The position numbers and the translations under genes are program-made. 57,555 nt of DNA from Pseudomonas defluvii. Its GTDB lineage: Bacteria > Pseudomonadota > Gammaproteobacteria > Pseudomonadales > Pseudomonadaceae. Under the pieces are notes generated by a model. That model was given only the letters and a program-made list of their open reading frames with translations. It had not been told where the DNA came from and searched no databases. The stretch is taken from contig NZ_MBPN01000023.1 of the NCBI RefSeq assembly GCF_001695625.1, forward strand, positions 1 to 57,555, given 5' to 3'. Shown in pieces: positions 1-10,485 of the stretch. Position 1 is the stretch's first letter. Every line of letters starts with the position of its first letter.

Positions 1-27
1 CTTCGATCTCTCGTTAGCGGGAGGCGA

Positions 28-55
28 ATTCTACAGCGTTTCAACTCGCTGTCAA
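28..55 (-). promoter_or_regulatory. rRNA-type promoter, proximal copy, reading out of the window
   Basis: On the minus strand a -35 TTGACA (bases 50-55) is separated by 16 bp from a -10 TAGAAT (28-33). A GC-rich stretch follows, as in the discriminator of stringently controlled promoters. The short spacer and GC-rich start region match Pseudomonas rRNA promoters. The 16S gene would lie beyond base 1, so the target is inferred. Confidence 0.7.
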
Positions 56-173
56 CCACCTTTTTCACCGCTGCCGATCTATTCGACCGAAGCACTTCCA
101 GCACCATCTTTAAACATCTAACTCGTTGATTACCAAGGAGTTTTCCGTTTCGACTACGCCGGAAGTGGGGCGA

Positions 174-201
174 ATTATAGACAGTTACAATTCGCCGTCA
201 A
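174..201 (-). promoter_or_regulatory. rRNA-type promoter, distal copy
   Basis: A second minus-strand promoter has -35 TTGACG (196-201), a 16 bp spacer and -10 TATAAT (174-179), followed by GC-rich sequence. It begins only 15 bases past the tyrS stop codon and lies 146 bp upstream of the proximal copy. Two similar promoters in tandem are typical of rRNA operons. Bases 1-216 hold no gene, only these promoters and leader. Confidence 0.65.
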
Positions 202-216
202 GCCTTATTTACAAAC

Positions 217-1416
217 TCACTCAGCCTTCAGCGTAATACGCGCAAAGGCCTTCTTGCCGGCCTGGCAAACATGAGTGGCGCCCAACGCGAATACGAAGCC
301 ACGATCAACGACCTCGCCATCAATGCGCACACTACCCGCCGCCAGAAGATCGCGAGCCGCAGCAGCATTCTTGACCAGCCCAGCCTTATTAAGGACAGCC
401 GCAATCGGCATCTCTTCATCGGCAGGCACTACAACCTCGGGCAGGTCTTCTGGCAACTCGCCATCCTTCATGCGATTGCCCGCGGCACGGTGTGCGTTCG
501 CAGCAGCCTCTTCACCATGGAAGCGCGCAACGATCTCTTCAGCCAGCTTGATCTTGATGTCCCGCGGATTAGCGCCCGCCTCTACCTCTGCACGGAATGC
601 ATTGATCTCTTCCATGGACCGGAAGCTCAACAACTCGAAGTAACGCCACATCAAGGTGTCCGGGATCGAGACAAGCTTGCTGTACATCACACCCGGCGCT
701 TCCTGGATACCAACATAGTTCCCGAGGGACTTGGACATCTTCTTGACACCATCAAGCCCCTCAAGCAGTGGCATGGTGACAATATTCTGAGGTTCCTGAC
801 CGTAACCGCGCTGAAGTTCGCGCCCCATCAGCAGATTGAACTTCTGATCGGTACCACCCAGTTCAACATCCGCCTTCAGCGCTACCGAGTCATACCCCTG
901 CACCAGCGGGTAGAGGAACTCATGGATCGCGATCGGTTGATTGGTGGTGTAGCGCTTATGGAAGTCATCCCGCTCCAGCATACGCGCAACCGTGTATTGG
1001 GACGCCAGGCGAATGAAATCAGCCGGGGTCAGCGCATCCATCCAGGTCGAGTTGAATGCAACTTCTGTCTTGGCTGGGTCAAGGATCTTGAACACCTGCT
1101 GTTTATACGTCTCGGCATTTTCCAGCACCTGCTCGCGAGTCAGCGGCGGACGCGTAGCACTCTTGCCACTCGGATCCCCGATCATCCCGGTGAAGTCCCC
1201 AATCAGGAAGATCACTTGATGCCCCAGATCCTGGAACTGACGCAGCTTGTTAATAAGGACGGTATGCCCCAGGTGCAGGTCAGGCGCGGTAGGGTCGAAA
1301 CCCGCCTTGATCCGCAGCGGCTGACCGCGCTTGAGCTTCTCGACCAGTTCGGACTCGACCAGTACCTCTTCCGCACCACGTTTGATCAGCTCTAGCTGCT
1401 CTTCAACCGACTTCAT
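217..1416 (-). CDS. tyrS: Tyrosyl-tRNA synthetase (TyrZ-type)
   Basis: Cytoplasmic class I aminoacyl-tRNA synthetase that charges tRNA-Tyr with tyrosine using ATP. The 399-residue protein carries the HLGH form of the HIGH motif near residues 48-51, the KMSKS loop at 226-230, and a C-terminal S4-like RNA-binding domain (roughly 335-399). The GGTDQKFN segment near 187-194 belongs to the active site. Length and KMSKS spacing fit the TyrZ-like subgroup found in pseudomonads. It is transcribed alone, divergently from the murein endopeptidase gene, and ends just before the rRNA-type promoters. The ATG at 1416 starts directly on the conserved N-terminus. Confidence 0.97.
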   Translation of the reverse strand: MKSVEEQLELIKRGAEEVLVESELVEKLKRGQPLRIKAGFDPTAPDLHLGHTVLINKLRQFQDLGHQVIFLIGDFTGMIGDPSGKSATRPPLTREQVLENAETYKQQVFKILDPAKTEVAFNSTWMDALTPADFIRLASQYTVARMLERDDFHKRYTTNQPIAIHEFLYPLVQGYDSVALKADVELGGTDQKFNLLMGRELQRGYGQEPQNIVTMPLLEGLDGVKKMSKSLGNYVGIQEAPGVMYSKLVSIPDTLMWRYFELLSFRSMEEINAFRAEVEAGANPRDIKIKLAEEIVARFHGEEAAANAHRAAGNRMKDGELPEDLPEVVVPADEEMPIAAVLNKAGLVKNAAAARDLLAAGSVRIDGEVVDRGFVFALGATHVCQAGKKAFARITLKAE

Positions 1417-1527
1417 GACAGACCCGTAAGGCTCAGATTAAAAGGCCCCAACCATACAAGATCAGCCGTCAATTACAAGTTTTTGGCCTGAATGTGACCC
1501 AACACCCGACTGATGACGTCTGCCCGC

Positions 1528-1556
1528 TTGCTTTGGAAGGGATTTGGTTATATTTT
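1528..1556 (+). promoter_or_regulatory. Possible promoter of the endopeptidase-anmK pair
   Basis: TTGCTT (1528-1533), a 17 bp spacer and TATTTT (1551-1556) lie in the AT-rich divergent region between tyrS and the endopeptidase. The AT-rich tract GTTATATTTTATAC (1547-1560) is nearly palindromic and could also hold an operator. The match to consensus is only moderate. Confidence 0.3.
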
Positions 1557-1625
1557 ATACAGTTATTTCATCTTCATCATGTCATTCATCTTTTCCATTT
1601 CATCTTTTTCAAAGTCAATTTACCC

Positions 1626-3038
1626 ATGAGCAACGAACCGCCTAAAGCGCCTCCGCTTTATCCGAAGAGCCATCTGTTGGCTGCGAGCGGCATTGCAGCC
1701 TTACTCAGCCTGGCTTTGCTGGTATTCCCATCCAGCGAAGTCGAGGCCAAGAAAACAACCCTGAACCTTGAGCTGGAAAGCCCAGTCGAGCAGCTTGAGC
1801 AACAACAAGCAACGCCACCGCTGGCCAGCGAAGAGGCTGCACCCTCACCGTTTGCCCAGATAGACAACGCTGACGAAAAAAACGAGCAAGCTGCCAAGGC
1901 GGAGCCTGCACCAACAGCAGAAACAGCTAAATCGCCTAGCCACCGCGAAGTCACCGTAGGCCGCGGCGATACGCTGTCGACACTGTTCAACAAAGTCGGC
2001 CTGCCAGCCAATGCGGTGCATGAGGTACTGGCCAGTAACAAGCAGGCCAAGCAGTTCAGCCAGCTCAAACATGGCCAGGTTCTGGAAATTGAACTGGACA
2101 AGGACGGCCAACTGTCCAGCCTGCACAGCAAGGTCAGCGACCTGGAAACCATCCGCCTGACCAAGACCAGCAACGGCTATGCGTTCAATCGCGAGATCAG
2201 CAAACCGACTGTACGCACTGCCTATGTGCACGGCGTCATCAAGAGCTCGCTTTCTGCGTCAGCACAACGTGCCGGCCTGTCTCACAGCCTGACCATGGAT
2301 ATGGCCGGTATCTTCGGCTACGACATCGACTTCGCTCAGGACATTCGCCAGGGTGACGAGTTCGATGTGATTTATGAACAGAAGGTAGTCAACGGCAAGG
2401 TCGTAGGCACCGGCAATATCCTTTCCGCCCGCTTCAGCAACCGCGGCAAGAGCTATAGCGCCGTTCGCTATACCAACAAGCAGGGCAACACCAGTTACTA
2501 CACCGCCGACGGCAACAGCATGCGCAAGGCGTTCATCCGTACACCGGTTGATTTCGCACGTATCAGCTCGCGCTTCTCTGCTGGGCGTAAACACCCGATC
2601 CTGAACAAGATTCGCGCGCACAAAGGCGTCGACTATGCAGCGCCACGTGGGACGCCAATCAAAGCCGCTGGCGATGGCAAGGTGCTTCTGGCAGGGCGTC
2701 GCGGCGGCTATGGCAACACCGTCATCATTCAGCACGGTAACCGCTATCAGACGCTCTACGGGCATATGCAGGGCTTCGCAAAAGGCGTGAAGACCGGAGG
2801 CTCGGTCAAGCAGGGCCAGGTGATTGGTTATATCGGCACTACTGGCCTCTCCACCGGCCCACACCTGCACTATGAATTCCAGGTCAATGGCGTCCACGTC
2901 GACCCTCTGGGCCAGAAGCTACCCATGGCAGACCCTATCGCCAAGGCTGAACGCCAACGCTTCATGCAGCAGAGCCAACCGCTGATCGCACGCATGGACC
3001 AGGAAAAGGCCACCATGCTGGCCTCGAGCAAGCGTTAA
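1626..3038 (+). CDS. mepM: Murein DD-endopeptidase, OapA/LysM-like domain plus M23 peptidase
   Basis: Probable periplasmic, membrane-anchored hydrolase that cuts peptide cross-links so new peptidoglycan can be inserted. The N-terminus has a hydrophobic segment (about residues 17-35), then a low-complexity Ala/Glu/Gln/Pro linker, a LysM/OapA-like region (about 105-190), and a C-terminal M23 domain. Zinc ligands H332 and D336 (HKGVD) and the HLH motif at 413-415 are intact, so it should be active. The 470-residue length agrees with the MepM family. I chose the ATG at 1626, because the open frame upstream (from 1494) codes for an implausible Phe/His-rich extension. It lies 3 bases before anmK, so the pair is probably co-transcribed. 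In P. aeruginosa the homologue is a target of the CtpA protease (family knowledge). Confidence 0.9.
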   Translation: MSNEPPKAPPLYPKSHLLAASGIAALLSLALLVFPSSEVEAKKTTLNLELESPVEQLEQQQATPPLASEEAAPSPFAQIDNADEKNEQAAKAEPAPTAETAKSPSHREVTVGRGDTLSTLFNKVGLPANAVHEVLASNKQAKQFSQLKHGQVLEIELDKDGQLSSLHSKVSDLETIRLTKTSNGYAFNREISKPTVRTAYVHGVIKSSLSASAQRAGLSHSLTMDMAGIFGYDIDFAQDIRQGDEFDVIYEQKVVNGKVVGTGNILSARFSNRGKSYSAVRYTNKQGNTSYYTADGNSMRKAFIRTPVDFARISSRFSAGRKHPILNKIRAHKGVDYAAPRGTPIKAAGDGKVLLAGRRGGYGNTVIIQHGNRYQTLYGHMQGFAKGVKTGGSVKQGQVIGYIGTTGLSTGPHLHYEFQVNGVHVDPLGQKLPMADPIAKAERQRFMQQSQPLIARMDQEKATMLASSKR

Positions 3039-4139
<1,101 letters not shown>

Positions 4140-4140
4140 A

Positions 4141-4175
4141 GCGCAAAGCAAAACGCCGCGCAAGTGCGCGGCGTT
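4141..4175 (-). terminator. Intrinsic terminator of erpA, shared with convergent anmK
   Basis: A perfect 10 bp stem (4152-4161 with 4166-4175) has an AAGT loop. Read on the minus strand it is followed by a T-rich tract (TTTTGCTTTGC), which is right for ending erpA. On the plus strand only two T residues follow, so termination of anmK there would be weaker. Confidence 0.75.
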
Positions 4176-4193
4176 AGCAGTAGACACCCGGCC

Positions 4194-4544
4194 TTAGATC
4201 GAGAACGAAGAACCGCAACCACAGGTGGTGGTAGCGTTAGGGTTCTTGATCACGAAACGCGAGCCTTCCAAACCTTCCTGGTAATCCACTTCGGCACCTG
4301 CCAGGTACTGGAAGCTCATCGGATCGACAACCAAGGCGACGCCTTCGCGCTCCACGACAGTATCGTCTTCGGCAACGTCTTCATCAAAGGTGAAACCATA
4401 CTGAAAGCCGGAGCAACCGCCGCCCGTTACGAACACTCGCAACTTCAGACGATCATTACCCTCTTCATCGACCAGGGTCTTCACCTTGTGCGCGGCGCCC
4501 TGCGTGAATTGCAAGGCCGTAGGGGTGAAGGATTCGACGCTCAT
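4194..4544 (-). CDS. erpA: Iron-sulfur cluster insertion protein ErpA
   Basis: A-type carrier that receives Fe-S clusters and passes them to apo-enzymes, notably isoprenoid-synthesis enzymes. The 116-residue protein has the three cluster-binding cysteines: one in [11 protein letters not shown] and two in the terminal [10 protein letters not shown] start it at the ATG at 4544 ([12 protein letters not shown]). The longer frame to 4574 adds ten residues not seen in the family. It is monocistronic on the minus strand and ends at a strong hairpin. Confidence 0.95.
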   Translation of the reverse strand: MSVESFTPTALQFTQGAAHKVKTLVDEEGNDRLKLRVFVTGGGCSGFQYGFTFDEDVAEDDTVVEREGVALVVDPMSFQYLAGAEVDYQEGLEGSRFVIKNPNATTTCGCGSSFSI

Positions 4545-4640
4545 GCTGACTATCTCCCGGCGCTGTGCCGCCATAATGCGTGATGACAGGCATTATCCGC
4601 TTCTCCGAGAAAATTGGTCAAGAATTGAAGCAGACCCACG

Positions 4641-4680
4641 CCACACGTGAAACGACACTGCAAGCGTCTCCCACGTGTGG
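4641..4680. repeat. Inverted repeat between erpA and argC
   Basis: CCACACGTG (4641-4649) and CACGTGTGG (4672-4680) are exact inverted arms around a 22-base spacer. It lies between the argC stop (4702) and the erpA start (4544), both minus strand. It could end the argC transcript or act as an operator for erpA. No T-tract follows. Confidence 0.5.
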
Positions 4681-4701
4681 TTTCCCGCACTTTAAAGGTG
4701 A

Positions 4702-5736
4702 TTAAGGCAACAGCCCCGCATGAGACAGACCCATGCGCTCGTCCAGGCCAAAAAGGATGTTCAGGTTCTGTACCGCCTGACCCGACGCGCCCTTGACCAG
4801 GTTATCGATGACCGAGAGCACTACGACCAGGTCACCACCTTGTGGCCGATGAACCGCAATACGGCAAACGTTAGCACCCCGCACGCTACGGGTTTCCGGG
4901 TGGCTGCCGGCTGGCATGACATCGACAAACGGCTCATCTGCATAACGTTTTTCGAACAGCGCTTGCAGGTCAACCGAGGTATCGGCAACGGTGGCGTACA
5001 GGGTCGAGTGGATACCCCGGATCATTGGCGTCAGATGCGGCACAAAGGTCAGACCGACATCACCACCGGCAGCACGGCGCAAGCCTTGGCTAATTTCTGG
5101 GAGGTGACGGTGCCCTTTGACCGCGTATGCCTTCATGCTTTCACCGGCTTCGCAGAACAGCGACCCTACGCTGGCGCCACGGCCAGCACCACTGACACCG
5201 GACTTGCAGTCGGCGATCAGGCGCGAGGTATCAGCAATGCCGGCCTCAAGCAGTGGCAGGAATCCCAATTGGGTAGCGGTTGGATAGCAACCTGGGACGG
5301 CAATCAGGCGAGCCTGGCGAATCTGCTCACGGTTGACCTCGGGTAAGCCATAGACCGCATCCTTGAGCAGTTCAGGTGCACCGTGTGGCTGGCCATACCA
5401 CTTGGCCCACTCGTCAGCATCCTGCAAACGGAAGTCCGCAGAGAGGTCGATCACCTTGGTACCGGCTGCCAGGAGCTCCCCAGCCAGCGCATGGGCTACA
5501 CCATGTGGCGTGGCAAAGAAGACCACGTCGCATGCTGCCAATGCCTTGCTGTCGGGCACGCTGAAGGCAAGGCCATCGTAGTGGCCGCGCAGGTTCGGGT
5601 ACATGTCGGCGACGGCCAGCCCTGCTTCTGATCGCGATGTGATCACCGCCACCTCTGCCTGTGGATGCTGTGCCAACAGACGCAGCAGCTCGACACCGGT
5701 GTAACCCGTGCCGCCGACGATACCGACCTTGACCAT
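4702..5736 (-). CDS. argC: N-acetyl-gamma-glutamyl-phosphate reductase
   Basis: NADPH-dependent enzyme of arginine synthesis that reduces N-acetylglutamyl-5-phosphate to the semialdehyde. The protein starts with the Rossmann motif [10 protein letters not shown] (residues 4-13) and contains the catalytic-cysteine motif VPGCYPTA near residue 150. The late segment around [11 protein letters not shown] is conserved. Length 344 is typical. I start at the ATG at 5736; the frame runs upstream to 5835 but that stretch is unlike the family. It is transcribed divergently from hemJ and stands apart from other arg genes, as is common in Pseudomonas. Confidence 0.96.
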   Translation of the reverse strand: MVKVGIVGGTGYTGVELLRLLAQHPQAEVAVITSRSEAGLAVADMYPNLRGHYDGLAFSVPDSKALAACDVVFFATPHGVAHALAGELLAAGTKVIDLSADFRLQDADEWAKWYGQPHGAPELLKDAVYGLPEVNREQIRQARLIAVPGCYPTATQLGFLPLLEAGIADTSRLIADCKSGVSGAGRGASVGSLFCEAGESMKAYAVKGHRHLPEISQGLRRAAGGDVGLTFVPHLTPMIRGIHSTLYATVADTSVDLQALFEKRYADEPFVDVMPAGSHPETRSVRGANVCRIAVHRPQGGDLVVVLSVIDNLVKGASGQAVQNLNILFGLDERMGLSHAGLLP

Positions 5737-5885
5737 AACGCGTGCCCCTTCTGAACGAACCGACTGTAGAGTGTAAAGCCAGCGATAATATGGGGCTGTC
5801 GCTTTGGTAACAACCGTTGAGATGACGGGGGCCACCCACAGCCACTACTATCCGACCACCGTGAACCCTGAAGGAACTGCAAAAC

Positions 5886-6311
5886 ATGCTTTATCTATGG
5901 ATCAAGGCCCTACACATCGTCAGCGTGGTGTGCTGGTTTGCCGGGCTGTTCTATTTGCCCCGGCTCTTCGTCTACCACGCCCAGAGCCAGGACAGCATCA
6001 GCCAGGAACGTTTCGTGACCATGGAGCGCAAGCTGTACCGGGGCATCATGGGGCCGGCGATGATCGCCACTTTCATCTTTGGCATCTGGCTGCTTAGCTT
6101 GAACCCCGGCTTCATGAGCCAAGGCTGGATGCACGCCAAGCTGACACTTATCGTGCTGTTGACCGGCTACCACCATATGTGCGGCGCCCAGCTGAAACGC
6201 TTTGCACGTGGAGAAAACACTCGCAGCCACGTCTACTACCGCTGGTTCAATGAGGTGCCCGTGCTGATTCTGCTGGGTATCGTCATCCTGGTGGTGGTCA
6301 AACCGTTCTAA
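5886..6311 (+). CDS. hemJ: Protoporphyrinogen IX oxidase HemJ (UPF0093/CopD-like)
   Basis: Small integral membrane protein of haem synthesis that oxidises protoporphyrinogen IX to protoporphyrin IX. The 141 residues form about four hydrophobic helices. The conserved N-terminal histidine lies in WIKALHIVSVVCWFAGLFYL, and conserved residues surround GYHHMCG. An AAGGAA ribosome site precedes the ATG by eight bases. It is divergent from argC across about 150 bases. The assignment rests on the family; membership is clear from the sequence, the exact reaction from literature on HemJ. Confidence 0.88.
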   Translation: MLYLWIKALHIVSVVCWFAGLFYLPRLFVYHAQSQDSISQERFVTMERKLYRGIMGPAMIATFIFGIWLLSLNPGFMSQGWMHAKLTLIVLLTGYHHMCGAQLKRFARGENTRSHVYYRWFNEVPVLILLGIVILVVVKPF

Positions 6312-6436
6312 GCCGAACCTCGTCGGCTACTACCCGCACTGCAGGCGCAACGCCTGTACGTAGCGGTAGTGGCTGCGCCGACCCCAACCTGTAAACTACG
6401 CGCCTTGAACAACGCCCCCCCTGATTGGAGAACTGC

Positions 6437-7219
6437 ATGACCCGTTACGCCATGATCACCGGTGCCTCCAGCGGCCTCGGCCTGGCACTGGCCGAAGCAC
6501 TGGCCAGGCGGGGGCGCAACCTGATTCTGGTGGCACGACAACGCGACCTGCTTGAACCTGTCGCCATCGAACTGACTCAACGTTTCGGTGTAGAAGTTCT
6601 TTTCCGCGCCTGCGATCTCGGCGAGCCGCTGCGTCTGTCTGGCTTTCTACTTGAGCTCGAAGAAGGCGAACGGCAAATCGATCTGCTGGTGAACTGTGCG
6701 GGCATCCGCTCCTATGGTCCGTTCCTCGCTCAGGAATGGGCAGACGAGCAGGACCTGATCGAAGTGAACATTCTCGCCCTTACCCGCCTTTGCCACGCGC
6801 TGGGTAACGCCATGGCGGTTCAGGGCGGAGGGCAGATCCTCAACGTTGCCTCCCTCGCGGCGTTTGCGCCTGGCCCCTGGATGAGCAGCTATGCCGCAAG
6901 CAAGGCGTATGTTCTGCACTTCTCCGAAGGGCTACGCGAAGAACTCAAGCGCACCGGCATCAAGGTTTCAGTCCTCTGCCCCGGCCCGGTGCGCTCGTCC
7001 AGACGCCGTATTCCACGCCTGGACAACAGCAAGCGCTGCCTGAGCGCCGAGGAAGTGGCGCTGTATACCGTTCGAGCGCTGGAAAAAAACCGCGCCTTGA
7101 TCCTTCCCGGTCGGCGCAATCGCTGGCTTGCATTCAGCCCGCGAATGCTCTCGCGCTGGCTCACACGCAAGCTGGCCGGTGCCATCAACCAACGCTATCG
7201 CCCAAGCAGAATCGAATAG
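6437..7219 (+). CDS. Short-chain dehydrogenase/reductase
   Basis: NAD(P)-dependent oxidoreductase of the classical SDR family with unknown substrate. Visible motifs are the cofactor loop TGASSGLG (residues 8-15), the NCAG strand motif, the catalytic Ser in NVASLAAFAPG and the YxxxK pair in YAASK. The C-terminal 50 residues are basic (RRNRWLAFSPRMLSRW), suggesting peripheral membrane contact. I start at the ATG at 6437, preceded by GGAG; an upstream TTG at 6425 would add only four residues. The gap from 6312 to 6436 contains two short hairpins (one is CAGGCG-CAA-CGCCTG) but no gene. Function beyond the family is unknown. Confidence 0.85.
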   Translation: MTRYAMITGASSGLGLALAEALARRGRNLILVARQRDLLEPVAIELTQRFGVEVLFRACDLGEPLRLSGFLLELEEGERQIDLLVNCAGIRSYGPFLAQEWADEQDLIEVNILALTRLCHALGNAMAVQGGGQILNVASLAAFAPGPWMSSYAASKAYVLHFSEGLREELKRTGIKVSVLCPGPVRSSRRRIPRLDNSKRCLSAEEVALYTVRALEKNRALILPGRRNRWLAFSPRMLSRWLTRKLAGAINQRYRPSRIE

Positions 7220-7283
7220 AGGCTGGGCGGCAGGCCCTGCGCTGAGTACACTCAGGCCAGACCACCACCATGGAGCAAGCGTT

Positions 7284-7622
7284 GTGGAGACTCTCTTCAC
7301 CAAGATCATCAACCGGGAGATCCCGGCCAAGATCATCTACGAGGACGACCAGGTTCTGGCCTTCCACGATATCGCACCACAGGCCCCCGTACACTTTCTG
7401 GTTATCCCGAAAAAGCCTATCCGTACCCTCAATGACCTGACCGAAGAAGACAAAGGCCTGGCTGGCCATATCCTCTTCACCGCTCAGCGCCTGGCCAAAG
7501 AGCTGGGCTGCGAAGACGGTTTTCGCGTGGTCATGAACTGCAATGAGCTGGGCGGTCAGACCGTCTACCACATCCATATGCACGTGCTCGGTCAACGCCA
7601 GATGCACTGGCCGCCGGGCTGA
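7284..7622 (+). CDS. hinT: HIT-family nucleotide-binding protein (HinT-like)
   Basis: Probable purine nucleoside phosphoramidase of the histidine-triad family. The C-terminal [17 protein letters not shown] contains the triad H-x-H-x-H. The N-terminal [15 protein letters not shown] is the usual family opening. Length 112 is typical if translation starts at the GTG at 7284, which has a GGAG site nine bases upstream. The frame remains open upstream to 7128, but that part overlaps the SDR gene and resembles no family member. It may be co-transcribed with the SDR gene. Confidence 0.9.
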   Translation: METLFTKIINREIPAKIIYEDDQVLAFHDIAPQAPVHFLVIPKKPIRTLNDLTEEDKGLAGHILFTAQRLAKELGCEDGFRVVMNCNELGGQTVYHIHMHVLGQRQMHWPPG

Positions 7623-7687
7623 TCCAACGCAAGCCGTGTCATCTGGATTGGGGTAAACTATCGGGCACATTCTTGCGGAGGTGCCCG

Positions 7688-8335
7688 ATGGCTACCGAAC
7701 GTCACTACTCACCGCTCGACCGCTTGTTGCTGCAGGCCGACACTGCCATGCGCACCTTGCTGCCCTTCAGCGGCCAACCTTCCCGCCCGTCTCCGGCGAT
7801 CATCCAGCCCGACAGTGACATGGACGACGAACAAACGCGCCATGTAGCGGGCCTGATGCGCATCAACCATACCGGCGAGGTCTGTGCTCAAGCGCTGTAT
7901 CAAGGCCAGGCACTGACGGCAAAGCTGCCGCAGGTACGCAAGGCAATGGAACATGCAGCCGAAGAAGAAATCGATCACCTGGCCTGGTGCGAACAGCGCA
8001 TTCGCCAACTTGGCAGCCACCCCAGTGTGCTAAACCCGTTGTTCTATGGCATGTCATTCGGCATCGGCGCAGTGGCCGGGATGATCAGCGACAAAGTCAG
8101 CCTGGGGTTCGTCGCAGCTACCGAGCATCAAGTGTGCAGGCACCTGGATGAGCACCTGGAGCAGATTCCAGCCGAAGATGAGAAATCACGGGCTATCCTC
8201 GAGCAGATGCGCATCGATGAAGCACACCATGCCGAGTCCGCGCTGGACGCTGGGGGCTTCCGTTTCCCTGCGCCGATCAAGTTCGGGATGAGCCTTATGG
8301 CAAAGGTCATGACTAAAAGCACCTACCGTATGTGA
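7688..8335 (+). CDS. coq7: 2-nonaprenyl-3-methyl-6-methoxy-1,4-benzoquinol hydroxylase
   Basis: Di-iron monooxygenase of the last hydroxylation in ubiquinone synthesis, acting at the inner membrane. Iron ligands appear as the ferritin-like pairs in [16 protein letters not shown] and RIDEAHH. Length 215 matches Pseudomonas Coq7 (which replaces UbiF in this genus). Start at the ATG at 7688 follows a GGAGG-like site (GCGGAGGTG). The stop overlaps the possible GTG start of the next membrane gene, so the two are probably coupled. Confidence 0.95.
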   Translation: MATERHYSPLDRLLLQADTAMRTLLPFSGQPSRPSPAIIQPDSDMDDEQTRHVAGLMRINHTGEVCAQALYQGQALTAKLPQVRKAMEHAAEEEIDHLAWCEQRIRQLGSHPSVLNPLFYGMSFGIGAVAGMISDKVSLGFVAATEHQVCRHLDEHLEQIPAEDEKSRAILEQMRIDEAHHAESALDAGGFRFPAPIKFGMSLMAKVMTKSTYRM

Positions 8336-8340
8336 CCATC

Positions 8341-9381
8341 ATGGCTGACCGCTTCGATGCTCAAGATCTTGCCCGTGCCGTAGCTGCGGGGATTCTCCAG
8401 CCAGGCCAGGATCAGGCCCTGCTGGACTTTCTCAAGCAGCAACCGCAAGAGCGTGCCAGCTTCCAACTGGCGCATGTCGCCTATTACTTTGGCGCACTAC
8501 TGATCATGGGCGCCATGGGCTGGCTATTGACCGAAGCCTGGATGAGTATCGGTGACAGCGCCCTGCTGCTGGTCGCACTGAGCTACATCGCCCTGCTCAC
8601 CCTGGCCGGCAAGGCCATGCACCGCAGTGGGCAGGTAATCCCTGGTGGGCTGCTCGCTGCCGTGGCGGTGAGCATTGTGCCGTTGGCAGTGTTCGCACTC
8701 GAACGCCTTAGCGGTTTCTGGCCCATGGACGACAGCCAAGGTGACTACCAGAACTACTACCGCTATGTACAAGGTGGGTGGTTGTTGATGGAAGTTGCGG
8801 CAGTGGTTGCCGGCCTTCTGATGCTGCGCCTGGTGCCCTTCCCGTTTATTGTGATGCCAATGGCGATCGCCCTCTGGTTCATGTCAATGGACCTGACCGA
8901 GTGGGTCTACGGTGACGGATTCAGTTGGGATCAGCGTCGAGAAGTCTCGCTGTGGTTCGGCCTCGGTTTGCTGCTGGTATGCGTCTGGATTGATGGGCGC
9001 AGCCGCCAGGACTATGCCTTCTGGGGCTATCTGGCCGGGCTCGCAGCCTTCTGGGGCGGTTTGACATTGATGGACAGCGGCAGCGAATGGGGCAAGGCCA
9101 TGTACTGCCTGATCAACCTTGGCTTGATGGCCGTGGCTCTTTTGCTGCGCCGCCCCGTGTTCATGGTGTTCGGGGCACTGGGTGTGGCGGCTTACCTGGG
9201 GTACCTGTCCTATGATGTGTTCGCTGACTCACTGCTGTTCCCGCTGGTACTGAGCCTGATCGGGATCGCGATTATTGGCCTTGGCGTGTTCTACCAGAAA
9301 CACCGCGAGCGCTTGAGTACCGCCCTACGTACCCTGCTGCCAACTGCCATCGTGGATTTTCTGCCCGGATTGCGCCGCTAA
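8341..9381 (+). CDS. Multi-pass membrane protein, DUF2157-like
   Basis: The protein begins with a soluble helical segment (about 45 residues, MADRFDAQDLARAVAAG), then has eight or more hydrophobic segments from about residue 48 to 335. This plan, a small N-terminal domain followed by stacked helices, is like DUF2157 proteins. No catalytic motif is visible and the function is unknown. An alternative GTG at 8332 overlaps the coq7 stop; I prefer the ATG at 8341. It follows coq7 directly and ends before a strong bidirectional terminator shared with speD. Confidence 0.7.
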   Translation: MADRFDAQDLARAVAAGILQPGQDQALLDFLKQQPQERASFQLAHVAYYFGALLIMGAMGWLLTEAWMSIGDSALLLVALSYIALLTLAGKAMHRSGQVIPGGLLAAVAVSIVPLAVFALERLSGFWPMDDSQGDYQNYYRYVQGGWLLMEVAAVVAGLLMLRLVPFPFIVMPMAIALWFMSMDLTEWVYGDGFSWDQRREVSLWFGLGLLLVCVWIDGRSRQDYAFWGYLAGLAAFWGGLTLMDSGSEWGKAMYCLINLGLMAVALLLRRPVFMVFGALGVAAYLGYLSYDVFADSLLFPLVLSLIGIAIIGLGVFYQKHRERLSTALRTLLPTAIVDFLPGLRR

Positions 9382-9411
9382 ATGCAGCGCAACAACCGGA
9401 GCAACTGACGA

Positions 9412-9448
9412 AAATAAAAAAGGGGCCCTCGCAAGGGCCCCTTTTTTT
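9412..9448. terminator. Bidirectional intrinsic terminator between the membrane gene and speD
   Basis: Stem AGGGGCCCT (9421-9429) with AGGGCCCCT (9434-9442), loop CGCA, flanked by A-rich sequence on the left and seven T residues on the right. The symmetry allows termination from both sides, fitting the convergent genes. Confidence 0.92.
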
Positions 9449-9458
9449 GCCTGGAAAT

Positions 9459-10253
9459 TTACGCTGGCATGTTGCGAGCGTAAAAGATTTCCAGCATTTC
9501 GTGTTTTACACGCTCAGTCACCTGCGCGCGCTGTTCTGCAGACAAGTTGTTGGTCGCGTCGCCGAACAGGTAGTTGTCCAGTTCGAAGTCCTTGAGCAGC
9601 ATCTTGGTGTGGAACAGGTTCTCCTGATACACATTGACGTCCGTCAACTGGTAAGCGGACTTGGTATCTTCAGAGAGGTAGTTCTGGATCGAGTTGATCT
9701 CGTGATCGATGAAGTGCTTCTTCCCTTCGATGTCACGGGTGAAACCGCGCACACGGTAATCCACAGTCACGATGTCCGAATCGAACTGGTGAATCAGGTA
9801 GTTGAGCGCCTTGAGCGGTGAAATAACCCCGCAGGTCGACACATCGATATCCACACGGAAGGTAGCGATGCCATCCACCGGATGAATTTCCGGGTAGGTG
9901 TGAACAGTGATATGGCTCTTGTCGAGGTGGGCCAGAATGGTATCTGGCAATGGGCCCGGCGACTCTTCGATCTGGCTGTCGGTCGGGGTGACCGGTTGTT
10001 CAGAGATCAGAATGGTCACGCTGGCGCCTTGTGGCTCGTAATCCTGACGGGCAATGTTCAGGATATTGGCACCAATGATATCAACCACATCGGTGAGAAT
10101 CTGCGTCAGGCGTTCGGCGTCGTACTCTTGGTTGATGTACTCGACGTAGGCCTGCAGGTCCTGAGGGGACTCTGCATAGCAGATATCATAGATGTTGAAG
10201 CTCAAGGTCTTTGTCAGGTTGTTGAACCCGTGGAGCTTGAGTTTGCTTTTCAC
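9459..10253 (-). CDS. speD: S-adenosylmethionine decarboxylase proenzyme
   Basis: Pyruvoyl-dependent enzyme that makes decarboxylated SAM, the aminopropyl donor for spermidine. The proenzyme self-cleaves before the serine in [12 protein letters not shown] (about residue 113), creating the pyruvoyl group. Length 264 equals the gammaproteobacterial SpeD class. This requires the GTG start at 10253 ([12 protein letters not shown]). The frame extends to 10325 but the added residues are unlike SpeD. A long leader of about 165 bases separates it from the probable promoter. It ends at the strong bidirectional terminator. Confidence 0.95.
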   Translation of the reverse strand: MKSKLKLHGFNNLTKTLSFNIYDICYAESPQDLQAYVEYINQEYDAERLTQILTDVVDIIGANILNIARQDYEPQGASVTILISEQPVTPTDSQIEESPGPLPDTILAHLDKSHITVHTYPEIHPVDGIATFRVDIDVSTCGVISPLKALNYLIHQFDSDIVTVDYRVRGFTRDIEGKKHFIDHEINSIQNYLSEDTKSAYQLTDVNVYQENLFHTKMLLKDFELDNYLFGDATNNLSAEQRAQVTERVKHEMLEIFYARNMPA

Positions 10254-10393
10254 CGTTGAAAACTCTCTATATGTGTGCGGCCCGGCCGCGTGATCAAGCA
10301 TGCCCGTCAGATGCGAACGACGCACCTGCGTAGGACGGTTAACACCTCTTCGCGATGGCGATTTTGGTTGTCTGGTCGGAGCAGGTCCGAGAC

Positions 10394-10446
10394 AGGGCCA
10401 AAGCCCTGAAAAAGGGGCGCATTATGCAGACCTGAAGCCCGGTCTG
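10394..10446 (-). promoter_or_regulatory. Probable speD promoter with adjoining inverted repeat
   Basis: On the minus strand a CATAAT -10-like hexamer (10421-10426) directly follows an inverted repeat with arms CAGACC (10427-10432) and GGTCTG (10441-10446). Downstream, in the leader, AGGGC and GCCCT arms (10394-10407) form a small hairpin. If used, the leader to the GTG start is about 165 bases. The -35 element is not clear. The region 10254-10485 holds no gene. Confidence 0.4.
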
Positions 10447-10485
10447 CCAGAGTGTGCGCCGCTTTTATGATAGTTGAATGTCGAC

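Noticed and set aside
1547..1560. Zur-like AT-rich near-palindrome before the endopeptidase
   Set aside because: The half-sites are out of phase with the Zur consensus, and zinc control of this gene is not known to me. Kept only as a possible promoter region.
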